Below are positions 21,979-32,259 of a stretch of 64,000 bases of DNA, piece after piece. Both the position numbers and the translations under genes were made by a program. Under the pieces are notes generated by a model that had not been told where the DNA came from, did no database searches, and saw only the letters and a program-made list of their open reading frames with translations. Within the stretch, counting starts at the first letter, position 1; each line of letters starts with the position of its first letter. Location of the stretch: NCBI RefSeq assembly GCF_027943255.1, contig NC_072892.1:167960792-168024791 (forward strand), written 5' to 3'. This stretch comes from Anastrepha obliqua. Its lineage: Eukaryota; Arthropoda; Insecta; Diptera; Tephritidae.

Positions 21979-23278
21979 ACGGGTGATTTTTTAGCTATTA
22001 TCTTTTCAAGCAGTTGGTTCAAAAGCTGACGCACGTTTCGTGTTTTGTTTCATTGTCAAACGTCTTCAGTTTGGTCTATAATTTAACCGTGAATCGTCTT
22101 ACAAACGAACAACGCTTGCAAATCATTGAATTTTATTATAAATGCGTGTTCTGTTAAGAAAGCTTATCGCGCTTCTTCCATTTTATGGTCAGTTTAATCG
22201 ACCCACTGAAGCGGCTATTCGAGCTATTGTGACTAAATTTAGAACCAAATTTGCATCATTGGACATCAAACCACCAACTCGCTTGCGTAGAGTGCGAACT
22301 GAAGAAAATATCTCAGCTGCATCGGCCAGTGTTAATGATGACCATCAATTATCGATTCGTCGCCGTTCGCAGCAATTGGGCCTCTGTTACTCAACAACGT
22401 GGGAAATTTTGCGAAAGGATTTAGGTGTGAAGCCTTTCAAAATTCAGCTGGCGCAAGAATTGAAGCCGAACGACCTACCGGAACGCAGAATTTTTGGTGA
22501 ATGGGCTCTTGGAAAGTTGGCCGAAGATCCACTTTTTTATCGAAAAGTTGTGTTCAGTGACGAAGCTCATTTTTGGATCAATGGGTACGTAAATAAGCAG
22601 AATTGTCGATTTTGGAGTGAAGATCAGAGATCAGCCAGAAGAATTGCAAGAGCTACCAATGTAGCCAGAAAACGTCACAGTTTGGTGCGGTTTATGGGCT
22701 GGAGGTATCATTGGACCGCACTTCTTCAAAGATGCTGCGAATCGTAGCTGTGAATGGTGAGCGCTACCATAAAATGATATCCAACTTTTTTTGCCCAAAA
22801 TGCAAGAGCTTGACTTGCATGACATGTGGTTTCAGCAAGACGGTGCCACATGCCACACAGCAGGCGTAATAATGGACTTGTTGAGAGGCGAGTTCGGTGA
22901 ACATTTTCTTTCACGTTCGGGACCTGTCAATTGGCCACCCAGATCGTGCGATATAACGCCTTTAGATTATTTTTTGTGGGGCTATGTTAAAGCGCATATT
23001 TATTCAGAAAAGCCTGCTTCAATTAACGCATTGGAAGACAACACAAAAGCACGCATATGTGAGATACCGGCCGAAACATTGGAAAGAGTATGCCAAAATT
23101 GTACTAAGCGGATGGACCATTTGAAGCGCAGTCGCGGTCAACATTTGCATGAAATAATCTTTAAACATTAAATTATATGGGGTGTACTATCGATTTAAAT
23201 AAAAATTTCATGCATTTTTCTGAATTTTACGTGTGTTTTTTTGAAAAACTCTCCTAAAGCTCTTAAAAAATCACCCTT
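21979..23278 (+). mobile_element. Full-length but inactive DD41D mariner-like element
   Basis: The ends read acgggtgattttttagct at the left and, inverted, aagggtgattttttaagagc at the right. TA lies outside each end (21977-21978 and 23279-23280). The 1300 bp length matches the intact element at 10917, but the terminal repeats and protein differ, so it is a separate family. The family also left the fragment at 2438. Confidence 0.85.
22090..23171 (+). pseudogene. DD41D transposase pseudogene
   Basis: The expected initiator is GTG instead of ATG (VNRLTNEQRLQIIEFYYK at about 22089). The frame breaks near 22142, resumes as ALLPFYGQFNRPTEAAIRAIV, and runs through two helix-turn-helix segments (RRRSQQLGLCYSTTWEILR). 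It then reaches the first catalytic block FSDEAHFWINGYVNKQNCRFW at about 22556. Another break near 22640-22750 damages the VTVWCGLWAGGIIGPHFF strand. The last frame (22791-23171) holds WFQQDGATCHTAG and, 41 residues after that Asp, PLDYFLWGYVK. All three catalytic Asp are therefore still encoded, but in different frames. The stop lies near 23171. It is inactive as it stands. Confidence 0.85.
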
Positions 23279-23469
23279 TAGTAGTGACTCTGATTAGGGA
23301 CAGATAACTACTTCCACATAGTCGTGTACGCACCACCAGGTGGACCTTAAACATGTGGCCATATCGCTCATTTGCTGCAAGGGTGTCATAATTCAAAAGG
23401 CCAAAATGTTGAGATAAGCGGCTTTATGGTTTTAAATTTACTATGTGCGTTATTAAAATTTACTATGTA

Positions 23470-23650
23470 CTAAGAAGATGATTATGTTAGGTTCGGCTAG
23501 CCAGTTTGCTTGTCTAAAGCCAGACACTGGGTGGTCCTATGGCCCATTGAGATACCTGAATTGGACATCCCTTTCCAAACCAAGTTACTTGAAACACTTG
23601 AATCTTTTTAAGAAGGTAACTAACTGGTCCCTCCAGTAAGACTTTTTGCA
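23470..23650 (-). repeat. 3' end fragment of a non-LTR family, antisense
   Basis: The reverse complement matches 30450-30570: cttactggaggga, ttaccttcttaaaaagatt and aggaccaccgagtg-type blocks. That segment follows a retrotransposon zinc knuckle, so this is an isolated 3'UTR piece of the same family. Confidence 0.65.
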
Positions 23651-23724
23651 AATCTCCCACGTCTTCATAGAAATAATCGCCACGGCTTCCTTAAATATAT
23701 TGTTAATTGATATCGCTATACATA

Positions 23725-24576
23725 CGAGGTGTGTTCAAAAAGTATCGCGCATTTTGTGTTTTTTTAATTATTTATTTATTCATTAATACCTATATATTTT
23801 GTCCCATTTAAAGTAATCCCCATAAGATATTATGCACTTGTGCCAACGTTTTTCCAATCTTCGAAGCACTTCAAAACATCATCTTGTTCAGCTCCTCCTT
23901 CGATGCCGTCTTTATCTCGTCAATCGTAGCGTAGCGTCGTCCTTTCATGGGCCTCTTCAGTTTCGGGAACAAGAAAAAGTGGCAGGGGGCCAGATCTGGG
24001 GAATACAGCGGGAATAGTTGTGTTTGGCCAAAAAGTCGCGCACAAGCAACGATGTGTGAGCAGGGACGTTATTGTGATGCAAGAGCCAATTTTTGTTCTT
24101 CCACAAATCCGGGCGTTTCTGGCGGATTTCTTAGCGCAAATTGCGCATAACTTGCAGGTAATATTCATTATTGACCGTTTTACCCTGTGCCAAGAATTCG
24201 TGATGCACAACGCCTCTGCAATCGAAGAAAACGGCAAGCAAAACTTTTACATTCGACCGAACTTGGCCGTGCTTTTTTCGGTCTTGGTTCGTGCAGCAGC
24301 TTCCTTTGAGATGATTAAGCTTTGGTTTCCACGTCATAACCATAAACCCACGATTCGTCACCAGTTATGACCCTCTGGAGCAAATTTGGGTCGTCGCGAA
24401 CAGAGTCCAACATCTCATTAGGAATGTTCATGCGATGCTGCTTTTGGTGGAAATTGATCAGTTTTGGTATGAATTTTGCGGCGACCCGTCTCATGCCCAA
24501 ATCATTGAAAAAAAAAATCAAATGGCACGAGCCAATCAAAATTTGAAAATTCACCTTATTTTTTGAACATACCTCG
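23725..24576 (-). mobile_element. Internally deleted DD34D mariner with disabled catalytic triad
   Basis: The ends are inverted repeats (cgaggtgtgttcaaaaagta at the left, inverted cgaggtatgttcaaaaaata at the right) with TA outside. On the minus strand the transposase lacks about the first 150 residues. It then reads NDLGMRRVAAKF and VITGDESWVYGYDVETKA, with the first Asp intact. Later blocks are LLHHNNVPAHTS, where the second Asp is Asn, and YSPDLAPCHFFLFPKLKRPMK, where the third Asp is His. The frame is also broken between these blocks. The N-terminal loss, frameshifts and two lost catalytic residues make it a dead classical mariner. Confidence 0.85.
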
Positions 24577-24654
24577 TACAAATATAGGCCAAGGATATGC
24601 GCCACTGATTTACATATTTTTTCACATTATCCCTATAGTCACACGCATCCTTTG

Positions 24655-24735
24655 CTGGTTGTTCGGCCGATCATCTCAGACAATTTCTAGTGCGCGCCTT
24701 GATGTTTTTGCACAAATAAAGGGACCTACACTCCT
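24655..24735 (-). repeat. SINE body fragment
   Basis: Words such as gcgccttgatgtt and aagggacctacac parallel 2165-2212 in the SINE body. The head and tail are missing. The match is short and diverged. Confidence 0.4.
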
Positions 24736-24739
24736 ACAC

Positions 24740-25910
24740 CCAGACGACATTGCGTTAACGATCATAGTGTCAGCAGTGAGGGAACAATAAAGGTCAAAGA
24801 ATGGCTCTCGGTGGCTAAACTTCAGCTAGCAGGACAAATAACGGAAACAGTACTCGTACTTATCACGAGCAGGGAAAAGTTAGAAACGATCACACTAAGC
24901 AGTGATGGGTATAACATCACAACACAAGCGGCACTAAGATCTGGGCGTTATAATCGATGCCCGACTAAGTTTCAAGGAGCATATCAAAAAAGCATATGGA
25001 AAGGCAGCCATGGTGACGACGGCACTGACAAGGATTATGATCAACAAGGGTGGTCCCACTCAGAGCAGCGAGCGGTCCTGAGTAAAGTTAGCCAGTCTAT
25101 ACTCATATATTCAGCACCCATATGTGGAAAGCTCCGATGCAGAACACATACGCGAAGAAGGTGGAAATAGTTTTTAGACTAAACCCACTTAGAGTTGACT
25201 GGGCTTTCAGCACAGCGTCGTATGAAGCGATGTGTGTCAAATTGGTTATCATGCCACCAGATATAATAGCCTCCGAACTGAGTAGAGTGTACGTCAGAGC
25301 CAAAAGCCTTAACAGGCGACCAACGGCGGACGGGCGCATGGAAGAAAAACAGAGAAGCATGAACGAGTGGCAACATCGCTGGGCCTTAACCACAAAAGGG
25401 AGTTTGGACACATTGACTGATCAGAAACGTACAGGCATGGGTTGAGAGAAGACAAGGCGACCCGGATTACTACGTGACACAATTACAGATGGAACATTGC
25501 TGCTACAGAGAGTATCTGCAAATATTTAGCCACGATAACGCAACATATTTTCTTCTTTTGCTCGAGGCACCTAACTGAAAGAGCGTCGATCGAAGAGCTA
25601 ATAAAAGTGAGAGTAACGCCAGGTAACATTGTAGATCAAATGCTGCAATCGAAGTTGATGTGGGTCAAGATGAAAGAATGGTCCGCGAATACGCTACAGA
25701 AACTGCGGAAAAAAGAATGACAACGCGGTAAAGAAAAGAGACAAGTAAGTGACGAAAAGCAGACAGAAGCTTATATGAAAAGCCATACTGATCAGCTTGG
25801 CACTGCGAAGCAATGCTTAAACGGCGGTACCGCAAGGCAAACTAAAGCTACAGAGGTCGGAGTTGAGGTGTACTATTTCGCAAGTCCAGTTTGCCTAGTA
25901 AGATAATAAT
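24740..25910 (+). pseudogene. R1-clade non-LTR retrotransposon ORF2 remnant
   Basis: The segment opens at the catalytic site: PDDIALTIIV occupies the place of the YADD box, with the first two residues changed. It continues as IKEWLSVAKLQLA and, after a frameshift, LRSLGVIIDARLSFKEHIKKAYGKAA and SILIYSAPIWGK. The R1-type post-polymerase domain follows at about 25130-25440 (HRWALTTKGSLDTL), then WVERRQGDPDYYVTQL at about 25435. The final zinc knuckle is degraded. At least three frames are needed. The upstream endonuclease and fingers are missing. It starts right after a SINE fragment. Confidence 0.7.
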
Positions 25911-25934
25911 AACTTGGCGTGGTCCCAAATGAGG

Positions 25935-26312
25935 TGTACCTTTACCCGACTAGAATTACAGTGAGGCATGCCGAAGAATCAGTTAGGCCCGAATTAGGCA
26001 GGCCTTACTGAGGCACGCCTCACTATTACCTTACCAGAACAATACCAAATTTGGTTGTTGTCCCGAAAATCTGTGGCAGTGTCTCACTTAGGCATAAATT
26101 GGAGTCCCTAACTGATTTGTAGAAGGGCATCCGGAGTATTACCGAAGTTTAGTTTTTCGAACCTGCGCCTAATGAAGCAGATGTGTGGCGATACCTTTCG
26201 GGACTTGGGCCTAGTTTGGCCGCCTTATGGGGAGCAAATTTGGAATGCGGTCTGCCTTATCTGCGCCTAATCACCGTCTTACCAAAATTTCTAGTCCGGT
26301 AGCGAGCAGTAT
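25935..26312. repeat. Candidate foldback or MITE-like sequence
   Basis: tacccgactagaatt near 25942 is an imperfect inverted copy of aatttctagtccggta near 26288. Further short matches lie just inside (tgaggca against the inverted tgattaggcg). The interior contains repeated AGGC/GCCT words and no coding frame. No target duplication was identified, so the boundaries are uncertain. Confidence 0.35.
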
Positions 26313-26375
26313 GACGGTATGTTGACGGTATCTATGTAAGATTCCCTTTTCGGATACAGAAAAAAAAGACTTCTA

Positions 26376-26581
26376 TGACCTCTCCAAACTGCAGATGATT
26401 TTTTTGAGGAGCTTTTTTCTGGCATAAATACACTCGGAGGCTTGCTATTGCTTATCGAGGCGCCACCGCTATTAGGAAAACTTTTTCTTCACTTTAGTCT
26501 TTCACCGACATTCGTACCTACGTTCTCTCTAAAATACGAATGGTAGTCACGCATCAACCCATTCGGTTATGGCGGCCGAAA
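26376..26581 (-). repeat. tRNA-derived SINE, truncated copy
   Basis: On the minus strand it starts with cggccgccataaccgaatggg (A-box region). It passes a degenerate B-box near 26512 and shares the body words ctccgagtgtatt and aaaaagctcctc with the copies at 2106 and 41139. It ends near 26376 without the tail seen in the full copy. Confidence 0.7.
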
Positions 26582-26596
26582 AATATCTTATATAAT

Positions 26597-26686
26597 TTTG
26601 GTATTTCATGCCCACAGCGGGTTCGAATCCGGTCTTTACGGAATGGCTGCACCGCACTAACCCATTCGACTAAGGCGACCGGTGCA
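26597..26686 (-). repeat. Second tRNA-like SINE head
   Basis: The minus strand has ttagtcgaatgggttag as an A-box and ggattcgaacccg as a very good B-box. It lies immediately upstream, in the same orientation, of the preceding SINE copy. The heads differ, so it may belong to a related subfamily. It is not a tRNA gene: no acceptor stem closes around it. Confidence 0.6.
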
Positions 26687-26698
26687 TTATTATAACTA

Positions 26699-26864
26699 CA
26701 AAGTGGCGCATAATTGATTCCCCCATCGGACGTTTTATAATTTTTTGCAAAAAGGGAAAGGCGTAAAAGTGCGTAATATAAAGATTTTCATCACTCAAAA
26801 TTATTTGTTATTTAGTAAAACATTCTATAGAAAGAAAATTGATGAATAACTGTGCGCCACCTTG
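26699..26864 (-). mobile_element. Short MITE, copy 2
   Basis: caaagtggcgcataattgat at the left mirrors aataactgtgcgccaccttg at the right. The reverse complement aligns with the MITE at 16408-16585 over the ends and interior (ccgatggggg against ccgataggg, and tttatatt). TA lies at the left flank (26697-26698) and CA at the right, so the target copy is mutated. It is 166 bp and non-coding. Confidence 0.75.
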
Positions 26865-26865
26865 C

Positions 26866-28540
26866 ATTTCCCAAGCAAACCTTTTCCACTTCTTTATATG
26901 GGCTTTCTCAGCACACCTGAACGGTGTCATACACTCTCGACTTGGCCTCCATTATTCTCGGTCAATCAACGGAAAAAGTGCAAGTACTGCCACTCTAACT
27001 GTGTCGCAATGTTGCAAGTTGGCTTCCTTGGTATTCTTGTGGATTGCTGGTGCTTTAGAAATTCCTCAAGACAACATGCTGACAAATCATAATTTTGAAA
27101 CGCGTTGTAAAGGGTATGAATGGCACGCCTTTCTTTCACGGTCCAGCGGAGGCACTAGCGGCGTTGGCTGCAGCAGGTATCCGCGTCACTTATGAAAGGA
27201 CGCAAAGCGTGAATAGCATGATTTGGAAATGGTCAAGTTACTGTGGTGAAGGCACGCATTGGCTAAATCCATGCAGAGCAATTCATAAGGCATTCAAAGG
27301 TTGAAATTGATGTGAAAGGAAAATCACTTCAACCTCAACAATGCGCCATTGTAAGAAGTCGTTCAGACACACACACAAACATATTCACCTATATAATGAC
27401 ACACATACATACATATAATAGTATTGACTGCGTTTTTTTTTATTGGTATGCTGCATATTGAATTTGATTTTTGAAGCAGAATATTTCGGAGCAAATAATT
27501 TATTTTATTTTATTTTTAATTTTTATATTTATTTTGTTTTTTTTGGTTTTTGGTTTTTGGTTTTTTTCTCTTTAACAGCTTGAGTAATCCGTTCATGCAG
27601 TGCCCCTTCTGGTGTTTGGGAAATCTCTTGAAATGCTCGCATGCGCATGAATGTGCATATGTTTGTCTGCATTTTTTAGTATAAAATTTCTTAAGTTTTT
27701 CATTGAATATAAAGAAAACAAAGCCTTATTGAGCGCCGCATAAAGCAAACAATGCCGACCGAGGGCTGTCGCAGCTCGACAATCGAAGGCCAAGCAGCAA
27801 ATGCAGTGGAAACCAAATGAGTGGACACTTGAAAATCTTTGGGCCGCCGTTTCTTCACTTATTCCTCTGCTCTTCTGTTATTCCAATGTATTTTATTTTG
27901 TTGCCTTTATTCAGCCTTCTGTTAATATATTTTTTTGTTTCTCAAGTATTCATATGGATGGCATTGCAGAAGTTGCCATTTTGCAATTAAAAACTGACGG
28001 CGGCACATTCCAAACAAGAATGAGTTGCACCCATGCAATGAGTTTGAGGCCAAACAGCAAAGAAACACCAACAATAAGTGAAAATAAGAAATTATTTGCT
28101 CTTGCAATGTGTTGCAATATGAACGGAATATATGCAAATGTGGCATATAAATACCTGCGATAAAGGAGGAATACATATCCGGTTACATACGGACATGTAT
28201 ACATACACAAATATGTATGTATGTATGCATGTGTGTATGGGTGTTGGTATATATTTCCGACATCGTGTAGCAAACACCCTAATTTTGATAATGACCAAAT
28301 CTGGTATTCACAGAGAATTTGTAAGAAATTCCTATCCTTACAAATTCTTCGAACTAGATTTTTTATACAAGCCGCTCCATCAAGCAATTACAATTTAAGG
28401 TATCAATTTTTTTTATTTTCACATTTTTTTTACTGAACTAAGATCGGCGATGTGCCAAAAACTGGCTTATTGACCAAGCAATTACTAAAATGATCCCTTG
28501 GAAAAGTTGTAAAACATTAATAACGTTCGAAAGCCTTCTA
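26866..28540. other. Probable unique host DNA with microsatellites
   Basis: Balanced composition at 27095-27304 gives a 69-codon frame with an Ala-rich stretch (PAEALAALAAAG). Its status is unknown: there is no splice site or homology cue. A possible very weak RNase H-like phrase (VFLWIAGALEIP) occurs near 27030. Poly-T and GTTT-rich runs lie at 27430-27570, and an ATGT microsatellite at 28200-28230. Confidence 0.4.
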
Positions 28541-28549
28541 ACATATGGA

Positions 28550-29770
28550 ATAATCAGTGGAAATAGTGAAGTTAAGTGGTCGCATAGACTACATAGTCAG
28601 CCATTCCACGCTACTAGATGATATTTATCAGTCGACACTCCCACCAGGTCTGAAGAGGTGGTCCGCCAACTATCTGAGCGGTCGTCACTCGTCAGTGATT
28701 TTTCGTGACCAACAGAGGAAGATCAAGCAAGGTGTTTCACAGGGTGGTGTCCTTTCACCCTTGCTGTTCAAGTTCTATATATCGTAGCTCCCCCAACCAC
28801 CAGAGGGAGTCTCCCTGGTCGCTGACGCCGACGACTGCACGATAATGTCGTCGGGCAATGACACAGATGGCCTGTGCGCCAAATTAAACGGCTATCTCAC
28901 CCGTCTTTCTCGCTTTTTCACAGCCAGAAGAATACAAGTTTCCCCCACGATGACTATGGCGTTCTTCTTCATAACTTGGACAAAGGAGGTCAAACTGCAA
29001 CTTAAGGTAAAAGTCGACGACACACCAATTCCCCAAAATCTTGGGAGTTACCTTCGACAGTTTGCTCTCCTTCTCAGCGCATACAACCGCTATTGCCACT
29101 TAAGTCCAAAATCGCAACAAGATTCTCAGATCGCAACAAGGTTCTCAAATCGCTTGCCGGCAGCACTTGGGGCAAAGATAAAGAATTGTTGCTATCGACA
29201 TTTAAGGCAATTGGCTGGCCGGTCCTAAACTACTCTGCGCCTGTCTGGTAGCCTGGAACCAGTGACACGCAATGGATAAAGCTCCAGACATGCCAAAACA
29301 CTGCCATTCGGACGGCGACGGGTTGCCTCCTGATGTCCCCAATACAACACCTTCATGACGAGACCCATATGCTACCTGTGAAGGAGCATAACAAACTGCT
29401 CAACAAGCAGTTCTTGTTAGGGTGCTACCATAGGTTTCACCCTTGCAGACACCTGCTTGAGCAAGAGCCGCTTCTCAGGCACGTCAGGAGACCTAAACTA
29501 CGCCAACGAGATCCAGGACAAGACTAACAGACACCTACTGGACCAGACAGTGTGTAGACAGACGTTGAACGAAATTCTCCGGGAGACCGTAATCGGAGTC
29601 CAATCACCACCTATAGCAGGTGAAGAGCTCCAGCTTCCCAAAACAGCATGTTTCCTGGGCCTGCCTTTAGATGAGCCAGACGAAGGCCACCGGTGATATA
29701 CCCTACACTGACGGAGCTTCTATTACTGTTAAAACAACAACAACATCAACAACTACATTTTCAAATTTCT
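28550..29770 (+). pseudogene. Jockey-clade non-LTR retrotransposon, 3' half of reverse transcriptase
   Basis: The translation gives VSHSTLLDDIYQSTLPPGLK, YLSGRHSSVIFRDQQRK and KQGVSQGGVLSPLLFKFYIS, conserved reverse transcriptase blocks. An in-frame stop follows, then ADADDCTIMSSG, the catalytic box in which the usual aromatic residue before ADD has become Asp. The next frames carry LNGYLTRLSRFF, GSTWGKDKELLL (shifted), MSPIQHLHDETHMLPVKEHN and LPLDEPDEGHR before a stop at 29697. An internal deletion lies just before that last block, where the Cys-rich region should be. A short (CAA)n tail at 29730-29750 marks the 3' end. It is 5'-truncated and inactive. Confidence 0.8.
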
Positions 29771-29849
29771 TCAGAGAATATTAAGTGTTAAATGTAGTAT
29801 TGAAGATGGACTATGGCCGGCATCGAGGGTGTACTTGGAACAACTATTC

Positions 29850-30580
29850 TTAAATTGCTCTTTTAGACTCCCAGACCGGTGTTGCGTCTTCCATGCTGAG
29901 ATCTTCGCTAAAGACAAAGACGATTAGATAAATAGACTTACCTCCGGCAAACCTTACCTCACTGGACTCACTTTGCGTCAATTCAAGATGTATTAAAGAT
30001 TCCAGGAAGTCGGTCTCGCTCATCCAACATAACAACCCATACTTTGTTGGATCCCGGGCCATTCTGGAGTGGAGGGAAATTAAAGAGCGGATTAGCGTGC
30101 AAGGAAAGGCTCTGAGAATAGTAGATGACATAAACATTCCTCAAAACGAACTATACACAGCGATTGAGCGTGAACGCGGAAATCAATAGAAGGTGGTCTC
30201 TGACTTCTAACTGTAGGGTCTCCAAAGCGTTCTGGCCAAAACTGAATCTTAAAAGGGAAAAATGTCTGCTTATATTCAACAAATCAACTACCAGCCTATA
30301 GAATGGCTGTGGTACCTCACAATGACTTTTGCAGCAGCTGTGGAGATTAAGAAGAAATTGAGCCACCTCTTCGGTTATTGTCCCGCACTTCAAAATAGCC
30401 ATGCCAAATATCTTGGCGATTTTTTCTTTGAAGACTAGTGAAATTTGCAAAATGTCTCACTGGAGGGGCTAGTTACCTTCTTAAAAAGATTTAAGTCAAA
30501 TGCAGTCTCAATGGACCTTAGGACCACCGAGTGTTTTGTCTTACACAAACAACCTGACTAAGCTATCCCAACATAAGTAT
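29850..30580 (+). pseudogene. RNase H-bearing retrotransposon, C-terminal remnant and 3'UTR
   Basis: Around 30180 the frame reads INRRWSLTSNCRVSKAFWPKLNLKR, a block found between RNase H and the zinc knuckle. Near 30325 NDFCSSCGD then EEIE corresponds to the Cys-His motif, broken by a stop. The 3' part (EGLVTFLKRFK) and UTR match the antisense fragment at 23470-23650. The 5' side (29850-30130) is too mixed to assign with certainty. Confidence 0.65.
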
Positions 30581-30915
30581 TAGAATATAAAATCGAAGTT
30601 TCTATTGGTTGGATTCCCCCGAAAATCTCAAAAATTGTGTTGACAAAAAGGATTACTTCAAAGCCAGCTTTTGAAGTTATTTGACGAAAATTGTGCTTTG
30701 GGTGCCATATTTAATGAGAGGTTTTGTTCGTTCCAATAAAAATTAAAAAAAAAAGCGTCCTTTACTTAGATATATGTAAATTGGACCGAACCGAAAAAGA
30801 AAAATTTCACCGAATACCCCTGAGCTTAAAATATTTTTGCAAAGGGTAACTTCGAAAAAAATTTGTTTTTGGCATTTTTCGTTATATCTTCGGAATTTAT
30901 AGTTAGATCTTAAAG
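30581..30915. other. AT-rich stretch
   Basis: No coding frame or terminal repeat was seen. Confidence 0.5.
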
Positions 30916-30917
30916 TA

Positions 30918-31772
30918 CAGTCTGTGTCAGAAAAAAGGTACTGCGATTATTCATGAAATATAAAAGATATATATTTAAAATTCGTTTACCTGAAGTATGT
31001 ACCAAACTACGGGGCACTATTACTCAATAAGCCCTGTAGTCTTCATCGTTGTCGAGTATAGCGTGGCATCTTCTTCATGCTTTGAATCAACAAACAGGAC
31101 TCAATTTTGCGAACTTGACGCACGATTTGCTTCCCCACACATTTTCAATGGGGTTGGCGTCTAGGTACTGGGAAGGCCAGTCCAATACTGTGTCGCCATT
31201 TTCTTGTTTTGTTGTTTCTCAATGTGTATTTGTGAGAGCAGTGGTTTGATGATGTGGGACGGTAGGATATCTTCGCCTTCTTCAGTCGACATTCGATGGT
31301 GTTGATACTAACTATTCCTTATCTATTCCCTTTTTAGCAAGAATTGTACGTGCTTGGCGTAGTCACAAAGAAGGGTCCCTCTTAAAAAGTTGGACCATCA
31401 CTTTATCCTGCTTTTCTGTCGTCACTCGCTTCAAGCCGCGTTCGGAAAAGTCATCAACATTTTTGTACACCCTATACCGCTGATTCCACATCACAACAAA
31501 CTTTTTTGATATTTTAATCACTTTTGCAGCCGCGGCGCAAGATAATTTCGGCCCTTTCGAATGCGTGCATAAAAATAGAGCCTCGAAACGCTTCGCGTAC
31601 TTCTCACTCATTTTTGTTTGATTGCGTTTACGGGAAAGTTTCGAACGACACTAACCTGAGTGAGCACTGGCATCGTATCCCTTGAATTGGACTATTACGC
31701 AGCAAAAAGCAGAATAAAATATATCTTGGAGTTACAAGAATAAAGCCGGTTCTTTTCCTCTGACACTGATTG
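30918..31772 (-). mobile_element. Internally deleted Tc1-like element
   Basis: The left end (cagtctgtgtcagaaaaaag) and the right end (tcttttcctctgacactgattg) are imperfect inverted repeats, and TA flanks both. On the minus strand an 82-codon N-terminal frame (31363-31611) starts MSEKYAKRFEALFLCTHSKG and contains a helix-turn-helix (AAKVIKISKKFVVMWNQRYR). It is followed almost directly by C-terminal text VLDWPSQYLDANPIENVWG (about 31190-31130), the end of the DD34E catalytic domain with its final Glu. The first two catalytic residues and about 200 codons are deleted. It is non-autonomous. Confidence 0.8.
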
Positions 31773-31774
31773 TA

Positions 31775-32255
31775 TTTTATATTGATATTTTTTCTCGAGA
31801 AGGCAGTTTTTTTGTTTCAAAGCGTTTTGATTCAGTACCCCGTTCTAGTACTTAGCGACCAGATCTCGGTTCATATCACTCACCCTAATACCAGTAATTT
31901 AAAGCTCGCCAAAAATTATTAAATATTTGCTAAGAAAGTTTTTCGATTGACAGGCAATTCAAGATTTTTTTTTTTTGGTCGAGCGTTGAGGTCGCCTTTT
32001 GTATATTTTTGCTTTGGTAATGACAATTATCCCGCCAAAATATTTTAAACTCCGAGTGTGCGGTTTAATGTGCATATTATTAAATAAATTTCCAAACACC
32101 AAATGAGCAACCTGTATATATGTATAAACGCAAAAGTATGTTTGTAGCTTATTCTTATACTTCCACTCTTAAGCTGTTCGTGTGATTGCGAAGAAATTTT
32201 GGCTAATTGTTGGAAGGCTTGCGCTGGAGTTGAGTTATTTCGAAAAATTTGATTT
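31775..32255. other. AT-rich stretch
   Basis: Nothing recognisable was found. Confidence 0.5.
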
Positions 32256-32259
32256 ATGC

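Noticed and set aside
26597..26686. Possible tRNA gene because of a good B-box
   Set aside because: There is no closing acceptor stem, the A-to-B distance is unsuitable, and the adjacent SINE context explains it.
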